A model generated the notes under the pieces. It did not search any database and was not told the DNA's origin. It saw nothing but the letters and a program-made list of their open reading frames with translations. The position numbers and the translations under genes were made by a program. A DNA stretch of 64,000 bases from assembly GCF_947501905.1 (NCBI RefSeq), contig NZ_CANMXL010000004.1:1-64000 (forward strand), in the 5' to 3' direction. This DNA comes from an uncultured Winogradskyella sp. (GTDB lineage Bacteria; Bacteroidota; Bacteroidia; Flavobacteriales; Flavobacteriaceae). This document shows positions 24,915-34,208 of this stretch, one piece after another; position 1 is the first letter of the stretch; each line of letters starts with the position of its first letter.

Positions 24915-26411
24915 TTATTGCAATTTCATAAATTGCTTTCTTTTTCTCCTATCACTCATCATTATAAATGTTCCATCATTATATGTTCCGAAGTATGGTA
25001 AATAGTAGGTTTTACCTTTATTATCTTGAATTTTATCATATTTTACTTCTCCGTCTATATTGAATACAATATCGTAAAGTGAAGATGATTCAAACCACCC
25101 CTTTGATACTTTAGTACGCCCATCTTTTTTCTCTGTTAAATTTTTACCTGAGTTTAAGATAACATGAAGCTTTTCGTCTTTTAAGAATACATTATAAGAT
25201 GGAATATTTGAGTTTTTAAAAATACTTCTTCCCCAATCTAATTCACCGGTGTTATTAAACTTAAGAATTAAGATATCGTTATAGTGGTAAACCGTTTGCC
25301 AGTAACCGCCACCATTCATTCCATTAGAAACATACGTTTGAGTAACAAAAAACTCTTCAGCAACAAGGTATGTATTTCCTATTGCGTCTTCAATGATATA
25401 GTCGGTATAAAAGTTTGAAAATTCTTTGCCTTTCTTCTTTTTCCTTTTTGCTTTTTTATCTCTGTATAAATCCTGAAAAACTTGTTGAGGTAACTCAAAA
25501 CTTTTTTTATCAATGACATTTAAATTATCTTGACTTAAATTAAAACTACATCCACCTTTAATTTGTCCAGAATTTTTTTCAGAATAGAAGCCAATTAACT
25601 GAAGACCTTCATTATTTTGAATAATATTTAAAGAGCTTATATGTTCGTTTTCTAGCGAAATTAGGTTACTTGATACATTATCGTTAGAGATTTTATAAAT
25701 TACAAATTGGTAATTAGCATCACCCTTATTTTTTTCGGATTTTCCAGTTTTATAAAGCTTACCTAAACTATATGCAGTTGCATTATCTGTAACCACTAAA
25801 TCATTAAACTCAAAAAACTTGTTTTCGCTACGACTATAAGATTTTTTGTAAACCAGTTCTAGTGTTTCTGTATCAAAAACATGAATAGTATAAGAGTTAG
25901 AGTTTTTCTTTACATCATCTGTAGCCATTGCTATGTATAAACCGTTTGGCGAAATTGAGAAGCTGGTTTCTCTTTTCATACCTCCAGAAAACAGTGGGAA
26001 TTTCTTATCTATTGTTTTACTGAGTAATTGTTTTTTACTGTGTTTTTTAGTTTTGATATTAAATGTGTGGCAATAGATGATTCGTTCCTTTTTCTTTGGA
26101 GAAAAGAGTGTAAAGATTTTTATTTCATCTTTATAAGTGACATTACTTTTGTAAACTTCTTTTTTGTTACTCTCTATTTGTGTAGAGAATGTTTTGTTAA
26201 GCTCATTATCAAAGACATCAAATAGTATATTTTTTTTACTTTGTCTAATTATTCCTGTTTTACCATCTTCTGTAGTATGTATGGCAAGGGCTCCACCTGC
26301 CTTTACTTTATCTTTAAATTCAATACTTTCGCTAACATTTAGTGAGGTTGTTTGAGCATGAGCAGTAATATATAGGCATAAAAAGGCTAGTAGGTAAAAG
26401 TATTTATTCAT
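24915..26411 (-). CDS. secreted protein of unknown function
   Basis: Reading from the ATG at 26411 gives a 498-residue protein with a good signal peptide (MNKYFYLLAFLCLYITAHAQ). An upstream in-frame TTG at 26456 would add 15 residues in front of the signal and is rejected. The mature region shows repeated beta-rich segments with short motifs like NGLYIAMATDD and GNTYLVAEEF, suggesting a beta-propeller of the kind seen in periplasmic proteins. It has Lys-rich loops (RDKKAKRKKKKGKEF) and no T9SS tail. The function is unknown. Confidence 0.75.
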   Translation of the reverse strand: MNKYFYLLAFLCLYITAHAQTTSLNVSESIEFKDKVKAGGALAIHTTEDGKTGIIRQSKKNILFDVFDNELNKTFSTQIESNKKEVYKSNVTYKDEIKIFTLFSPKKKERIIYCHTFNIKTKKHSKKQLLSKTIDKKFPLFSGGMKRETSFSISPNGLYIAMATDDVKKNSNSYTIHVFDTETLELVYKKSYSRSENKFFEFNDLVVTDNATAYSLGKLYKTGKSEKNKGDANYQFVIYKISNDNVSSNLISLENEHISSLNIIQNNEGLQLIGFYSEKNSGQIKGGCSFNLSQDNLNVIDKKSFELPQQVFQDLYRDKKAKRKKKKGKEFSNFYTDYIIEDAIGNTYLVAEEFFVTQTYVSNGMNGGGYWQTVYHYNDILILKFNNTGELDWGRSIFKNSNIPSYNVFLKDEKLHVILNSGKNLTEKKDGRTKVSKGWFESSSLYDIVFNIDGEVKYDKIQDNKGKTYYLPYFGTYNDGTFIMMSDRRKRKQFMKLQ

Positions 26412-26508
26412 GTGTTTTGATATAAAATTAAAGCTAAGAAGCGCTATATGCTTCAAAACTTAGAGTAGTTAATAAATTAAATATGTATGCAATTTGGAAA
26501 GATAATTC

Positions 26509-27252
26509 TTATGTAGATTCTTCCATAGTGTGATATACATTCTGTACATCATCATCCTCTTCAAGCTTTTCTAATAGTTTTTCTACATCTAGGGCTTGCT
26601 CAGGAGTTAGTGGTTTAGTGACTTGTGGAATACGCTCAAAACCAGATGAAATGATCTCGATATTGTTTTCTTCTAAATACGATTGAATACTTCCAAAGCT
26701 TTCAAATGGTGCATAAATCATGACACTGTTTTGTTCATTACCATCAGCATCTTCATCGGTATCTTCAAAAATTTCTTCCACACCAAAATCTATAAGTTCT
26801 AGTTCTAGTTCCTCTAAATCTAATTCTTCGCCTTTAATTTTAAAATTACAGGTATGGTCAAACATAAATACCACAGAACCAGATGTACCTAAGCTACCAT
26901 CTGTTTTATTAAAATAACTACGAACATTTGCTACAGTTCGCGTATTATTATCTGTTGCTGTTTCTACAAGTACAGCAATACCATGTTGCGCATAGCCTTC
27001 AAAAAGAACTTCTTTATAATCGCCTTGACCTTTTTCGCTTGCCTTTTTTATGGCACGTTCTACATTGGCTTTAGGCATGTTTACAGCTTTGGCATTTTGT
27101 ATAACGGCGCGTAAACGTGCATTACTTTCTGGGTGTGGTCCACCTTCTTTTACAGCCATTACAATATCTTTGCCAATACGCGTAAAGGCTTTGCTCATAG
27201 CCGACCAACGTTTCATTTTACGTGCTTTTCTAAATTCAAAAGCTCTTCCCAT
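26509..27252 (-). CDS. yebC: YebC/PmpR family protein
   Basis: The 247-residue protein has the classic YebC N-terminus (MGRAFEFRKARKMKRWSAMSKAF..) followed by the conserved GGPHPESNARLR and MPKANVERAIKKA. Residues 83-247 form the two alpha/beta domains. The family was first annotated as transcriptional regulators; more recent work on YebC and on TACO1 supports roles in translation of difficult motifs. The sequence alone does not separate these roles. The acidic C-terminal region (EEDDDVQNVYHTME) is typical. Confidence 0.95.
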   Translation of the reverse strand: MGRAFEFRKARKMKRWSAMSKAFTRIGKDIVMAVKEGGPHPESNARLRAVIQNAKAVNMPKANVERAIKKASEKGQGDYKEVLFEGYAQHGIAVLVETATDNNTRTVANVRSYFNKTDGSLGTSGSVVFMFDHTCNFKIKGEELDLEELELELIDFGVEEIFEDTDEDADGNEQNSVMIYAPFESFGSIQSYLEENNIEIISSGFERIPQVTKPLTPEQALDVEKLLEKLEEDDDVQNVYHTMEEST

Positions 27253-27344
27253 AATTTGTAGTTAAAAGTTAAAAAGTATATGAAATGTCTACAATTTTAT
27301 AGACAAAACAAATTTAAAAAAATAAGTGTGGTTTGAAAATGATT

Positions 27345-27635
27345 TTAATCCTCTGGTTCAACAATAAAATCAATAGCTTTTGCAAGCTCAAAATCTTTAA
27401 TAGTCACACCACCAGCATCATGTGTGGTTATAGATATTTTTAAAACATTATAGACATTAGACCAATCTGGATGATGACCTAAGGCTTCACACTCAAAAGC
27501 AATGCGACTCATTGCGCTAAAGCAATCTTTGAAGTTTTCGAATTCAAATTCTGCATGAAGTGCATTATCAAAATAATCCCAATCTGGAAGTTGTAATAAT
27601 TTTGCTTCTATAGTGTCTTTATCAAGTTTTTTCAT
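27345..27635 (-). CDS. 4a-hydroxytetrahydrobiopterin (pterin-4-alpha-carbinolamine) dehydratase
   Basis: This 96-residue enzyme dehydrates the carbinolamine formed by pterin-dependent aromatic amino-acid hydroxylases, regenerating the cofactor. The signature is GHHPDWSNVYN (His54, His55, Pro56) with the partner His72 in TTHDAGGVT. The length is exactly that of the family. No hydroxylase gene lies nearby, so its partner must be elsewhere if it exists. In bacteria lacking the hydroxylase, the protein is sometimes kept for molybdopterin metabolism. Confidence 0.93.
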   Translation of the reverse strand: MKKLDKDTIEAKLLQLPDWDYFDNALHAEFEFENFKDCFSAMSRIAFECEALGHHPDWSNVYNVLKISITTHDAGGVTIKDFELAKAIDFIVEPED

Positions 27636-27684
27636 GAGAAATAGTTTGTATTAAAATTAACCAATTACAATAAGTATCACAAAA

Positions 27685-28515
27685 TTACTTTTGCAGCTCC
27701 TTTAAAACAATATCGCTGGTTATCTGAAGGTGTTTTGGCAATTTATTATACTTTGGCAAAACAGCTAAATAACGGTCTTCGTTAGTAGTATAAACCTGTT
27801 TTAAAGATACTTTTGTTTCTGTAATGTTAGAGATGATTTGTTGAATAAACTCATCATGATGTACCAAATCTGTACTTCCAAGGTGGAATACACCAGACTT
27901 GTTTCTATTGATGATATAATGAATTTGCTGTGTTACTTTTTTGTCAAGCGTTACATTCATTATTAAGTTTGGAAAAATCTCGACAGCTTCTTTTTCTGAA
28001 ATCAGCTGCTTTATTTCTTGTATCCTTGGGCAGTTAGCTCCAAAAACCATGGGCAAACGCAAAATTGCCACTTGACGCTTTGGCATGCGCATGAGCATAT
28101 TTTCGATTTTTATTTTGAAATGTCCATAAATACTATGACTTAAGGTTTTATCCGTTTCGTAACTTGGGTATTTACTATAGGCATCAAATGCGTTAGCAGA
28201 AGACAGAAATATAATTTTTGAACCATGTTCTAAAGCATATTCTGTTACATGTGCATGTGCTATGGTTTGTGCATGAAAATCGCCACGCAATGCAGAAATG
28301 ATAATGTTTGGTTTTGTAGCTTCAAGAATTTCGTAAATATCATCTTCTTCTACATTGTATTGGAAAAAGTGTTTATTATTTTCAAATTCCTTTTTAGGTG
28401 AAAAATAGGTGCCGTAGGTGTTGAAATACATACAAAGCTCTTTGTATATGGCATTGCCTAGGTAACCACTAGCACCAAGAACCAAGATTCTGTATTTCTT
28501 TTCTATCTTCTTCAT
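27685..28515 (-). CDS. NAD(P)-dependent sugar-nucleotide epimerase/reductase-like protein (RmlD-like)
   Basis: The 276-residue Rossmann-fold protein starts with the dinucleotide motif LVLGASGYLGNAI (11-23). A Ser in LSSANAF and a possible Tyr in YSKYPSYETDK supply the short-chain dehydrogenase active site, although the usual YxxxK is not clean (YGHFKIKIE is the more likely YxxxK, Tyr-Gly-His-Phe-Lys). The later RLPMVFGANCP matches the extended SDR group (RmlD or NAD-dependent epimerase). The substrate is unknown. It lies 27 bp after gcvT on the same strand and is probably co-transcribed. Confidence 0.75.
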   Translation of the reverse strand: MKKIEKKYRILVLGASGYLGNAIYKELCMYFNTYGTYFSPKKEFENNKHFFQYNVEEDDIYEILEATKPNIIISALRGDFHAQTIAHAHVTEYALEHGSKIIFLSSANAFDAYSKYPSYETDKTLSHSIYGHFKIKIENMLMRMPKRQVAILRLPMVFGANCPRIQEIKQLISEKEAVEIFPNLIMNVTLDKKVTQQIHYIINRNKSGVFHLGSTDLVHHDEFIQQIISNITETKVSLKQVYTTNEDRYLAVLPKYNKLPKHLQITSDIVLKELQK

Positions 28516-28542
28516 TAATCTTACAACGCTAAGAACAGAAAT

Positions 28543-29625
28543 TTAGCCTTTATAAAATGGTAATTTTACCACAGTTGCAGGAATCGCTTTTTTACGTACC
28601 TGTATATTAATTTTACTATCCGCTGAGGCAAATACACGCGGCACATAACCTAAACCAATACCAATACCTAGACTTGGGCTCATGGTACCAGAAGTCACAC
28701 GACCAATAGTTCTTCCAGAGCTATCAACAATATCGTAACCGTGACGTGGAATACCACGCTCATCAAGTTTAAAAGCGACTAATCTATTATCAGGTTTGCG
28801 TTCTTTTTCGGCTTGTAACGCTTCACTATTTGTAAAGTCTTTATTGAATTTGCAAACCCAACTTAAACCAGCTTCAATAGGCGAAGTGGTATCGTCTATA
28901 TCATTGCCGTACAAACAATAACCCATTTCTAAACGAAGTGTGTCTCTCGCTGCTAATCCGATGGGTTTAATGCCAAAATCAGCACCAGCTTCAAGCACTT
29001 TATCCCAAATTTGTTTGACTTCAGAATTCTTGCAATAAATCTCAAAACCGCCGCTCCCGGTGTAACCAGTTGCAGAAATAATCACATGTTCTATACCTGC
29101 AAAATCACCAACTACAAAATTGTAGAAACTGATTTCAGATAAATCATAACTAGATAATGATTGCATAGCTTCAACTGCCTTTGGACCTTGAATAGCTAGC
29201 AGTGAGTAATCTTCACTTAAATCACGCATGTCGGCACCGACATCGTTTTTAGAAGCAATCCAATTCCAATCTTTTTCGATGTTACTAGCGTTAACAACTA
29301 GGAGGTAGGTTTCCTCTTTTATCTTGTAGATAATTAAATCGTCCACAATGCCGCCATCATCATTTGGTAAGCAACTGTATTGTGCTTTACCGATTTCTAA
29401 TTTTGACGCATCATTACTCGATACTTTTTGTATTAAATCTAGTGCATTAGGTCCTTCGATTAAAAACTCACCCATATGAGAGACATCAAAAACACCAACA
29501 GCTTGTCGCACGGTTTCGTGTTCTATGTTTACACCTTCGTATTGTACAGGCATATTATAACCAGCAAAAGGAACCATCTTTGCGCCCAAGGCTTCGTGTG
29601 TTGCAGATAATGCAGTATTTTTCAT
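28543..29625 (-). CDS. gcvT: glycine cleavage system T protein (aminomethyltransferase)
   Basis: GcvT transfers the methylene group from the aminomethyl-lipoyl H protein to tetrahydrofolate, releasing ammonia. The 360 residues fit the family. Recognisable are [13 protein letters not shown] near the N-terminus, the folate-site [12 protein letters not shown], and the C-terminal [20 protein letters not shown] barrel. Conserved VDDLIIYK holds the catalytic Asp. GcvH and GcvP genes are not in the window, as is usual for Flavobacteriia where the genes are scattered. No glycine riboswitch is visible in the 200 bp upstream. Confidence 0.95.
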   Translation of the reverse strand: MKNTALSATHEALGAKMVPFAGYNMPVQYEGVNIEHETVRQAVGVFDVSHMGEFLIEGPNALDLIQKVSSNDASKLEIGKAQYSCLPNDDGGIVDDLIIYKIKEETYLLVVNASNIEKDWNWIASKNDVGADMRDLSEDYSLLAIQGPKAVEAMQSLSSYDLSEISFYNFVVGDFAGIEHVIISATGYTGSGGFEIYCKNSEVKQIWDKVLEAGADFGIKPIGLAARDTLRLEMGYCLYGNDIDDTTSPIEAGLSWVCKFNKDFTNSEALQAEKERKPDNRLVAFKLDERGIPRHGYDIVDSSGRTIGRVTSGTMSPSLGIGIGLGYVPRVFASADSKINIQVRKKAIPATVVKLPFYKG

Positions 29626-29706
29626 GTTATACGAATCAAAATTTGAAGTGCTAAATTAAGGATTTTTTTAGAGGAAGTGTATTTGAATTAAGAGATTGTT
29701 ATAGGT

Positions 29707-29714
29707 TATTTTTG
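29707..29714 (+). promoter_or_regulatory. candidate -7 element for the downstream lipoprotein gene
   Basis: TATTTTTG matches TAnnTTTG, and a TTG (29683-29685) lies 21 bp before it. It would give a leader of about 110 bases before the start at 29832, which is long, so chance occurrence is possible in this AT-rich DNA. Confidence 0.3.
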
Positions 29715-29831
29715 ATTGCGTTTTTATGTGTTATATCATATGTTGGCGTTAGTTTTTTTTAGATAGTCGGCGCAACCATTTTATTTTTATAGCATCTACA
29801 TTATGAATCCTTTAAACAAAAAACATTTGTT

Positions 29832-30671
29832 ATGAAAAGAATTACTTTACTTTTAATATTAGGAATTATATCTACAACTTCATGTAATCAAGAGACTTTA
29901 AATAGTAATAATAATAATTCAGAATTTTTATTATCGAATATATACGTTGGTTCCAGCGAAGAACCTCGTTGGACTTATAATTACGACGAAAATAATCAAG
30001 TCGAAAGCATTATATATAATAATAATCCCAATACTACTTATTTTTATTCATATGATAACACAAGTCGATTAGTGGAAATTATTCAATCGCCAGCTAATTT
30101 TTTTGATGATGGTACTCAAGAGGATGGTTATATAAAGACAACATTTTCTTATACTAATGAAAATGATTTTGTTGGATACTTTGAATATTTCGATAATGAA
30201 AATATAGTATTTAATGATTTCTATATAAAATATAGTTTTGAAGGGGATTTACTGAAATCATATAAAATTTATGCGAATGATGAGAATAATCCAATTAAAG
30301 AATTGACTTATTATCATGATAATGAAGGTAGATTAACACATTATGATGAATTTAAAGACTGGTTTGTGCCTAATAGAGTAGAGAGGACAGAAATTATTTC
30401 TTGGATAGAAGACTCTAAACCTTTTACACTTAACTTTAGTAAAGATCCTTTTTTTTCTTACTTAAGGTACTTTCCAAATAAATATATTTCCACAAATCTA
30501 ATGGACGAATTTACAACATATGATGTAGATACAAATACTGGTGAACCAATATCCGCATCAAATTCGACATTATTCTATAACTATGAATATGATAATGACA
30601 ACAATATAATTTGGTCTGGACTAGGTAGTGTCAATACTTTTTGGACTTATGATTATATGCAAGCTAATTAA
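29832..30671 (+). CDS. lipoprotein with YD-like repeats, unknown function
   Basis: The 279 residues start with an SPII signal (MKRITLLLILGIISTTSCNQ). The mature part consists of repeated Tyr/Asn/Asp-rich beta hairpins (YNYDENNQVESI, YSYDNTSRLVEI, YHDNEGRLTHYD, YEYDNDNNIIWS), spaced like short YD/RHS-type or MORN-like strand repeats. Such lipoproteins are common in Flavobacteriia and are presumably outer-membrane anchored. No enzyme motif is seen. It stands alone between two minus-strand blocks. Confidence 0.7.
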   Translation: MKRITLLLILGIISTTSCNQETLNSNNNNSEFLLSNIYVGSSEEPRWTYNYDENNQVESIIYNNNPNTTYFYSYDNTSRLVEIIQSPANFFDDGTQEDGYIKTTFSYTNENDFVGYFEYFDNENIVFNDFYIKYSFEGDLLKSYKIYANDENNPIKELTYYHDNEGRLTHYDEFKDWFVPNRVERTEIISWIEDSKPFTLNFSKDPFFSYLRYFPNKYISTNLMDEFTTYDVDTNTGEPISASNSTLFYNYEYDNDNNIIWSGLGSVNTFWTYDYMQAN

Positions 30672-30754
30672 TCTAACTCGAGATAATGATTATAACATTT
30701 GTCCAACATTTTAAGGAAAACTCAATTATGGAATTATTACTATTTCGTTATCCT

Positions 30755-31231
30755 CTAAAGATATAATTCTTCCAATTGCATGTGGTAATCATACTGCAAA
30801 TCTTCATGAAATGTAGAGATTTTCTTCTCTATAGCAACAATCTGTCTTTGGTAAAGATTATCAAGGGTTCGGTTTCGATGAATGTTAGGTTTAAGCTCAT
30901 TTAATCGTTGACAAAAGTAGAGGAGAAGTTCTACTTCGGTAGTTTTAGTAATACTATAGCGGCTAAAGGTTTTTATAAGTCTTAATATTTTTCGGATGGT
31001 TTTTTTCATATAGAAATAGCTATCCGTATTCATACTTTCAAAATGCTCGTCTAGGGTTTCTTTAATGCTTTCGATATAGCTTTCTTCATCGCGAGCCTGA
31101 AAGAGTAAATAGGTAAGTAACTCCTTGTTTTCTTTCTTAAATCGCCCTAATCGTAAGCATAATTGTAATAAATCTTCTTTTTGAAGATGTTGTAATTCCT
31201 TTTTTATGGTGACGATTGTGGCTGCTTTCAT
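30755..31231 (-). CDS. hypothetical helical protein in a two-component operon
   Basis: The 158-residue cytosolic protein is almost entirely helical and Lys/Leu/Glu-rich, e.g. IKKELQHLQKEDLLQLCLRLGRFKKENKELLTYLLF split over the N-terminal third. There is no signal peptide, no metal site and no HTH I can identify. It follows the LytTR response regulator by one base and is surely co-transcribed with the kinase and regulator, so a role in that signalling pathway is likely but unproven. Confidence 0.7.
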   Translation of the reverse strand: MKAATIVTIKKELQHLQKEDLLQLCLRLGRFKKENKELLTYLLFQARDEESYIESIKETLDEHFESMNTDSYFYMKKTIRKILRLIKTFSRYSITKTTEVELLLYFCQRLNELKPNIHRNRTLDNLYQRQIVAIEKKISTFHEDLQYDYHMQLEELYL

Positions 31232-31232
31232 G

Positions 31233-31922
31233 CTATAGATTTAAAGCTTTTAAAACTTGTGCTTTATAAGTTTGTCCAATAGGGACCTTATGCGAATCTA
31301 CGGTAATTTGATTACCTGAGAGTTGATTCATCTTATTTAAATTGATACTAAAAGATTTGTGAACCCGAATAAAATGAGCTGGTAATTGCGCAATAAAACC
31401 TGAAAATGTACTGTGTGTGATTATCGTTTTATCTTCCAAATGCACTTTAACATAATCTCCAAACGCTTCAATAAAATTAATATTGGAAAAGAAGACTTTA
31501 TGTAAGGCCTTGTTTTCTTTTAGAATCAAGAAATCTTGTTTTGGCTGTAGTGCTTTTTCATTTAAAACTTTATTAATCGCTGTTAGAAAGCGCTCATAAG
31601 GAATAGGTTTTAGTAAATAATCGGTGGCATTTACCTCAAAACCCTCCACTGCATATTGCGGATAGGCGGTTGTAAAAATAACAGCTGGTGGATGCTGCAA
31701 ACTTTTATAAAAATCTAAACCTGTTTGCTTAGGCATATTAATATCTAAAAACAATAAATCTACGGCTGTATTGAGTTGTAGATATTTAAAGGCTTCCGCA
31801 GCATTATTGCAAGTCTGTTTAAGCTCTAAAACTTCGGTTTGTGAGATAAAATGTTGTAATACCTTTTGAGACGATAATTCGTCATCCACAATAATACAGC
31901 TTATGTTTTTAGAGTTATTCAT
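31233..31922 (-). CDS. LytTR-family response regulator
   Basis: The 229-residue regulator has an N-terminal receiver domain with the acidic pair in IIVDDE (about 11-15), the phospho-acceptor Asp60 in LLFLDINMP, and the conserved Lys in DYLLKPIPYERF. The C-terminal LytTR DNA-binding domain (about 130-229) includes FIEAFGDYVKVHLEDK and FIRVHKSFSINLNKM. LytTR proteins bind short direct repeats. It overlaps the 3' end of the kinase gene by 8 bp, so the two are translationally coupled. Confidence 0.93.
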   Translation of the reverse strand: MNNSKNISCIIVDDELSSQKVLQHFISQTEVLELKQTCNNAAEAFKYLQLNTAVDLLFLDINMPKQTGLDFYKSLQHPPAVIFTTAYPQYAVEGFEVNATDYLLKPIPYERFLTAINKVLNEKALQPKQDFLILKENKALHKVFFSNINFIEAFGDYVKVHLEDKTIITHSTFSGFIAQLPAHFIRVHKSFSINLNKMNQLSGNQITVDSHKVPIGQTYKAQVLKALNL

Positions 31923-32976
31923 TTTTTAGATTCAGAGTCACTACAAATGTTTTGCCTGTATATTCAATATTAAGATTATGCTTGTCCGGATAGACCAAAT
32001 TAAGGTTATTCCTTAAATTTTCTAATCCCACACCAGAATAGTTGTCGTCTAGATTATTCTGAGCATTGCCATTTGTATTTTCAATTCTAAACTTAAAATC
32101 AGATGCTTTTTGGATGAACTCTATCTGAATTTTGTCTGAAGTATTATCTCCTGAAAAGCCATATTTGTAGGCATTCTCTATAAGTGGTAGTAGAAGCATA
32201 GGATATATTTTGAAGTTCTCATCTTCTATCTCCACAACTAAATCTACCGTATTTTCTGAGTGACCACGATATTTTTGAAATGAAATATAGTTTTTGAGTA
32301 ATTCTAATTCATTCTTTAGTGTCACACGCTCAGTATCCGAATCGTAAATCACATATCGTAGAATATCTGAAAGCTCTACAATGGCTGTTTTTATATCCTC
32401 CTTTTTTTCTAATGCCATAGCATAAATAACATTAAGAGAATTGAATAAAAAATGTGGATTTATTTGCGCGCGTAGTGCCGATAACTGTGTTTGTATTTGT
32501 TGATTTTGAAGCTTTAAAACCTTGTTCTCATTGGTGTTATAATAGAACCAATCTTCAGTTAGTTTAAATAGTGTTGTGGCTACTAAAATAATACCATAAG
32601 TCAAGTAAACATTAGCTTCTGATAAATAAGAGACAAAGAAATATTTTGGAAATAAAGTATCTAATATTGAATTAAAAAATTGTGTATTTAAGAATGAGAA
32701 CAGGTAGAAATTCAGAATGAAAAGTATACTATAAATCGCATAGCGTTCCTGCTTTAAAAACTTAGGAATGAGAATATAGAAGTTAATTGAAACAGGTATT
32801 GCTACTATAACTAAAAATACTATAGTATAGATGTAATCTGCTGTAATTGGTATTTTCCCTTTTGAAAAAATAAAGAGTAAAATGAGAAATGCCAAAAACC
32901 ACAGCACTCCATTAAATAATAGAGGTCTGTGGTAATTGCTACGTTGTAAAATGGTCTTTATATTAAGGCTTTGCAT
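31915..32976 (-). CDS. LytS-type sensor histidine kinase
   Basis: The 353-residue membrane kinase has four predicted transmembrane helices (about 20-38, 50-70, 80-97 and 121-140), a short coiled coil, then the His_kinase domain with phospho-acceptor His175 in QINPHFLFNSLN and a HATPase domain with the N-box ENAYKYGF and a G-box GVGLENLRNNL. No extracellular sensor domain is present, so the stimulus is probably read in the membrane or through a partner. The preceding lipoprotein overlaps it by 14 bp and is a candidate partner. Its cognate regulator is the next gene. Confidence 0.93.
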   Translation of the reverse strand: MQSLNIKTILQRSNYHRPLLFNGVLWFLAFLILLFIFSKGKIPITADYIYTIVFLVIVAIPVSINFYILIPKFLKQERYAIYSILFILNFYLFSFLNTQFFNSILDTLFPKYFFVSYLSEANVYLTYGIILVATTLFKLTEDWFYYNTNENKVLKLQNQQIQTQLSALRAQINPHFLFNSLNVIYAMALEKKEDIKTAIVELSDILRYVIYDSDTERVTLKNELELLKNYISFQKYRGHSENTVDLVVEIEDENFKIYPMLLLPLIENAYKYGFSGDNTSDKIQIEFIQKASDFKFRIENTNGNAQNNLDDNYSGVGLENLRNNLNLVYPDKHNLNIEYTGKTFVVTLNLKNE

Positions 32977-33622
32977 TAGCTGGCTTTAAAGTATAAATAT
33001 CATCATTATCCCATTTGTCTTCAAAATCTGAAGCCATAAATTTCTTAAGAAAATTGTGTAATTCTTCACTACTAGCGGTTAATACAAGGTCTTCATCTAT
33101 ACCGGTTATTTCATGCTTTAAGCGTAATTTCTTTTGTTCAAATAGAGCACTTATTGCTTTTTCGGACAACCATTTTAGAGTGATAGAATCATCGACATTA
33201 ATTTCTACCAAAGCTGTAGAATGTGTTTTTAAAAGATGTTGGCCTACAAGTTTACTAATGTCATCGCTATCAAATTCAAAAGGTGCAAAATCTATAAAAA
33301 GATGATTGTCAACTTTGAATGGAACACCTATAAACAAGGCTTCACTTTCTTTTTTTACGTACTTTATAAAGTACCCATTTTTATAGGTTTCATATAGCTT
33401 AATATCTTCTGCTGATAGTTTAATACCTTCCTTATTCTCTTTTTTAAATTCTTCTTCAAAAGATAATACTTCCCAATTGCCATTTTTGTTATCCGTCCAA
33501 TTTCCAACTAGAGCGGCATCATACTTAATTTCGTTTTTAACATAAAAAGGTTGAATAGATTTTACTATACATGAGCTGAATAACAAAAACCCCATTACTA
33601 ATACTACAATTCTTGATTTCAT
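32963..33622 (-). CDS. lipoprotein co-transcribed with the LytS/LytT pair
   Basis: The 219-residue protein has an SPII signal (ends LFSSCIVKS, Cys18). The mature domain starts IQPFYVKNEIKYDAALVGNWTDNKNGNWEVLSF, a pattern seen in small beta-sandwich or lipocalin-like lipoproteins of Flavobacteriia. It overlaps the kinase start by 14 bp. First gene of a four-gene operon (lipoprotein, kinase, regulator, helical protein), it could act as sensor or accessory component for the kinase, which lacks its own sensory domain. This is inference from gene order. Confidence 0.75.
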   Translation of the reverse strand: MKSRIVVLVMGFLLFSSCIVKSIQPFYVKNEIKYDAALVGNWTDNKNGNWEVLSFEEEFKKENKEGIKLSAEDIKLYETYKNGYFIKYVKKESEALFIGVPFKVDNHLFIDFAPFEFDSDDISKLVGQHLLKTHSTALVEINVDDSITLKWLSEKAISALFEQKKLRLKHEITGIDEDLVLTASSEELHNFLKKFMASDFEDKWDNDDIYTLKPANAKP

Positions 33623-33666
33623 AATTCTTTGTTTTAAAAGTTTCAGCTAAACTCATATAAAAGACA

Positions 33667-33706
33667 ATGAGTTGCAACGAATTTCGATAAACACGTTGCA
33701 ACTCAT
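33667..33706. repeat. perfect 13-bp inverted repeat (candidate operator or attenuator hairpin)
   Basis: ATGAGTTGCAACG (33667-33679) and CGTTGCAACTCAT (33694-33706) are perfect inverse complements around a 14-base spacer. Each arm contains the 8-bp palindrome GTTGCAAC, the two being 24 bp apart. The element lies between the DoxX gene stop and the start of the lipoprotein-kinase operon, 45 bp upstream of the latter. There is no good T-run after the stem on the minus strand, so it is not a classic terminator. Confidence 0.7.
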
Positions 33707-33740
33707 GCCAAACACTTAAAAGTGCTATTTTATACAAATA

Positions 33741-34121
33741 TTATCTTCCTTTTCTTCCATCTATAGAGAAAGAACCTGGTCCAGCTAAAAAGATAACTAC
33801 AAAAGCAAAAAGGAATAATAATGCTTTTTCTTTTGTACCTATTGGATCATTTGCATGAACTACAAAAGCTGCAACTGCCATAGTTATAGCTGCTGGAACT
33901 GCTGCTAATTTTGTTTTTAAACCCATAATAATTAGCACAGGCGCTAGGACTTCACCAATTAAAGCTAGAATAAGTGTTGGCATAGAACCAATACCAAAAG
34001 GGTCAGGAAAGCCTGAAGGGTCTGATAATCTGTTTATTTTTGGAATTCCATGAGTAAGCATTAGCCCACCAAAGCCTAAACGTAAAATTAATAAGGCTAA
34101 ATCGTTATAATTTTTTTTCAA
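33741..34121 (-). CDS. DoxX family membrane protein
   Basis: The 126-residue protein has four transmembrane helices (LALLILRLGFGGLMLTHG, LILALIGEVLAPVLIIMG, AAVPAAITMAVAAFVVHA and LLFLFAFVVIFLAG) with the family motif HGIPK after the first helix. DoxX-type proteins are small quinone- or thiol-redox linked membrane proteins, often in operons for oxidative stress or sulfur oxidation; few have a proven reaction. Next to the di-haem peroxidase upstream, a redox role is plausible, though a terminator separates them. Confidence 0.85.
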   Translation of the reverse strand: MKKNYNDLALLILRLGFGGLMLTHGIPKINRLSDPSGFPDPFGIGSMPTLILALIGEVLAPVLIIMGLKTKLAAVPAAITMAVAAFVVHANDPIGTKEKALLFLFAFVVIFLAGPGSFSIDGRKGR

Positions 34122-34162
34122 AATTGTTGATTATTTGGGTTAGTAATAGTCTAAAGATATAA

Positions 34163-34192
34163 AAAAAGCACCTTTTACTAAAGGTGCTTTTT
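34163..34192 (-). terminator. rho-independent terminator of the peroxidase gene
   Basis: AGCACCTTT and AAAGGTGCT arms (34167-34175 and 34180-34188) with flanking A and T runs. It lies 16 bp after the peroxidase stop on the minus strand. Confidence 0.8.
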
Positions 34193-34208
34193 ACTATGAG
34201 TATGTAAA

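Noticed and set aside
26412..26456. TTG start 15 codons upstream for the 24915-26411 secreted protein
   Set aside because: The downstream ATG directly begins a good signal peptide, so the extension is not needed.
29626..29831. Possible glycine riboswitch upstream of gcvT
   Set aside because: The 200 bases lack the conserved paired-aptamer sequences and are plain AT-rich intergenic DNA.
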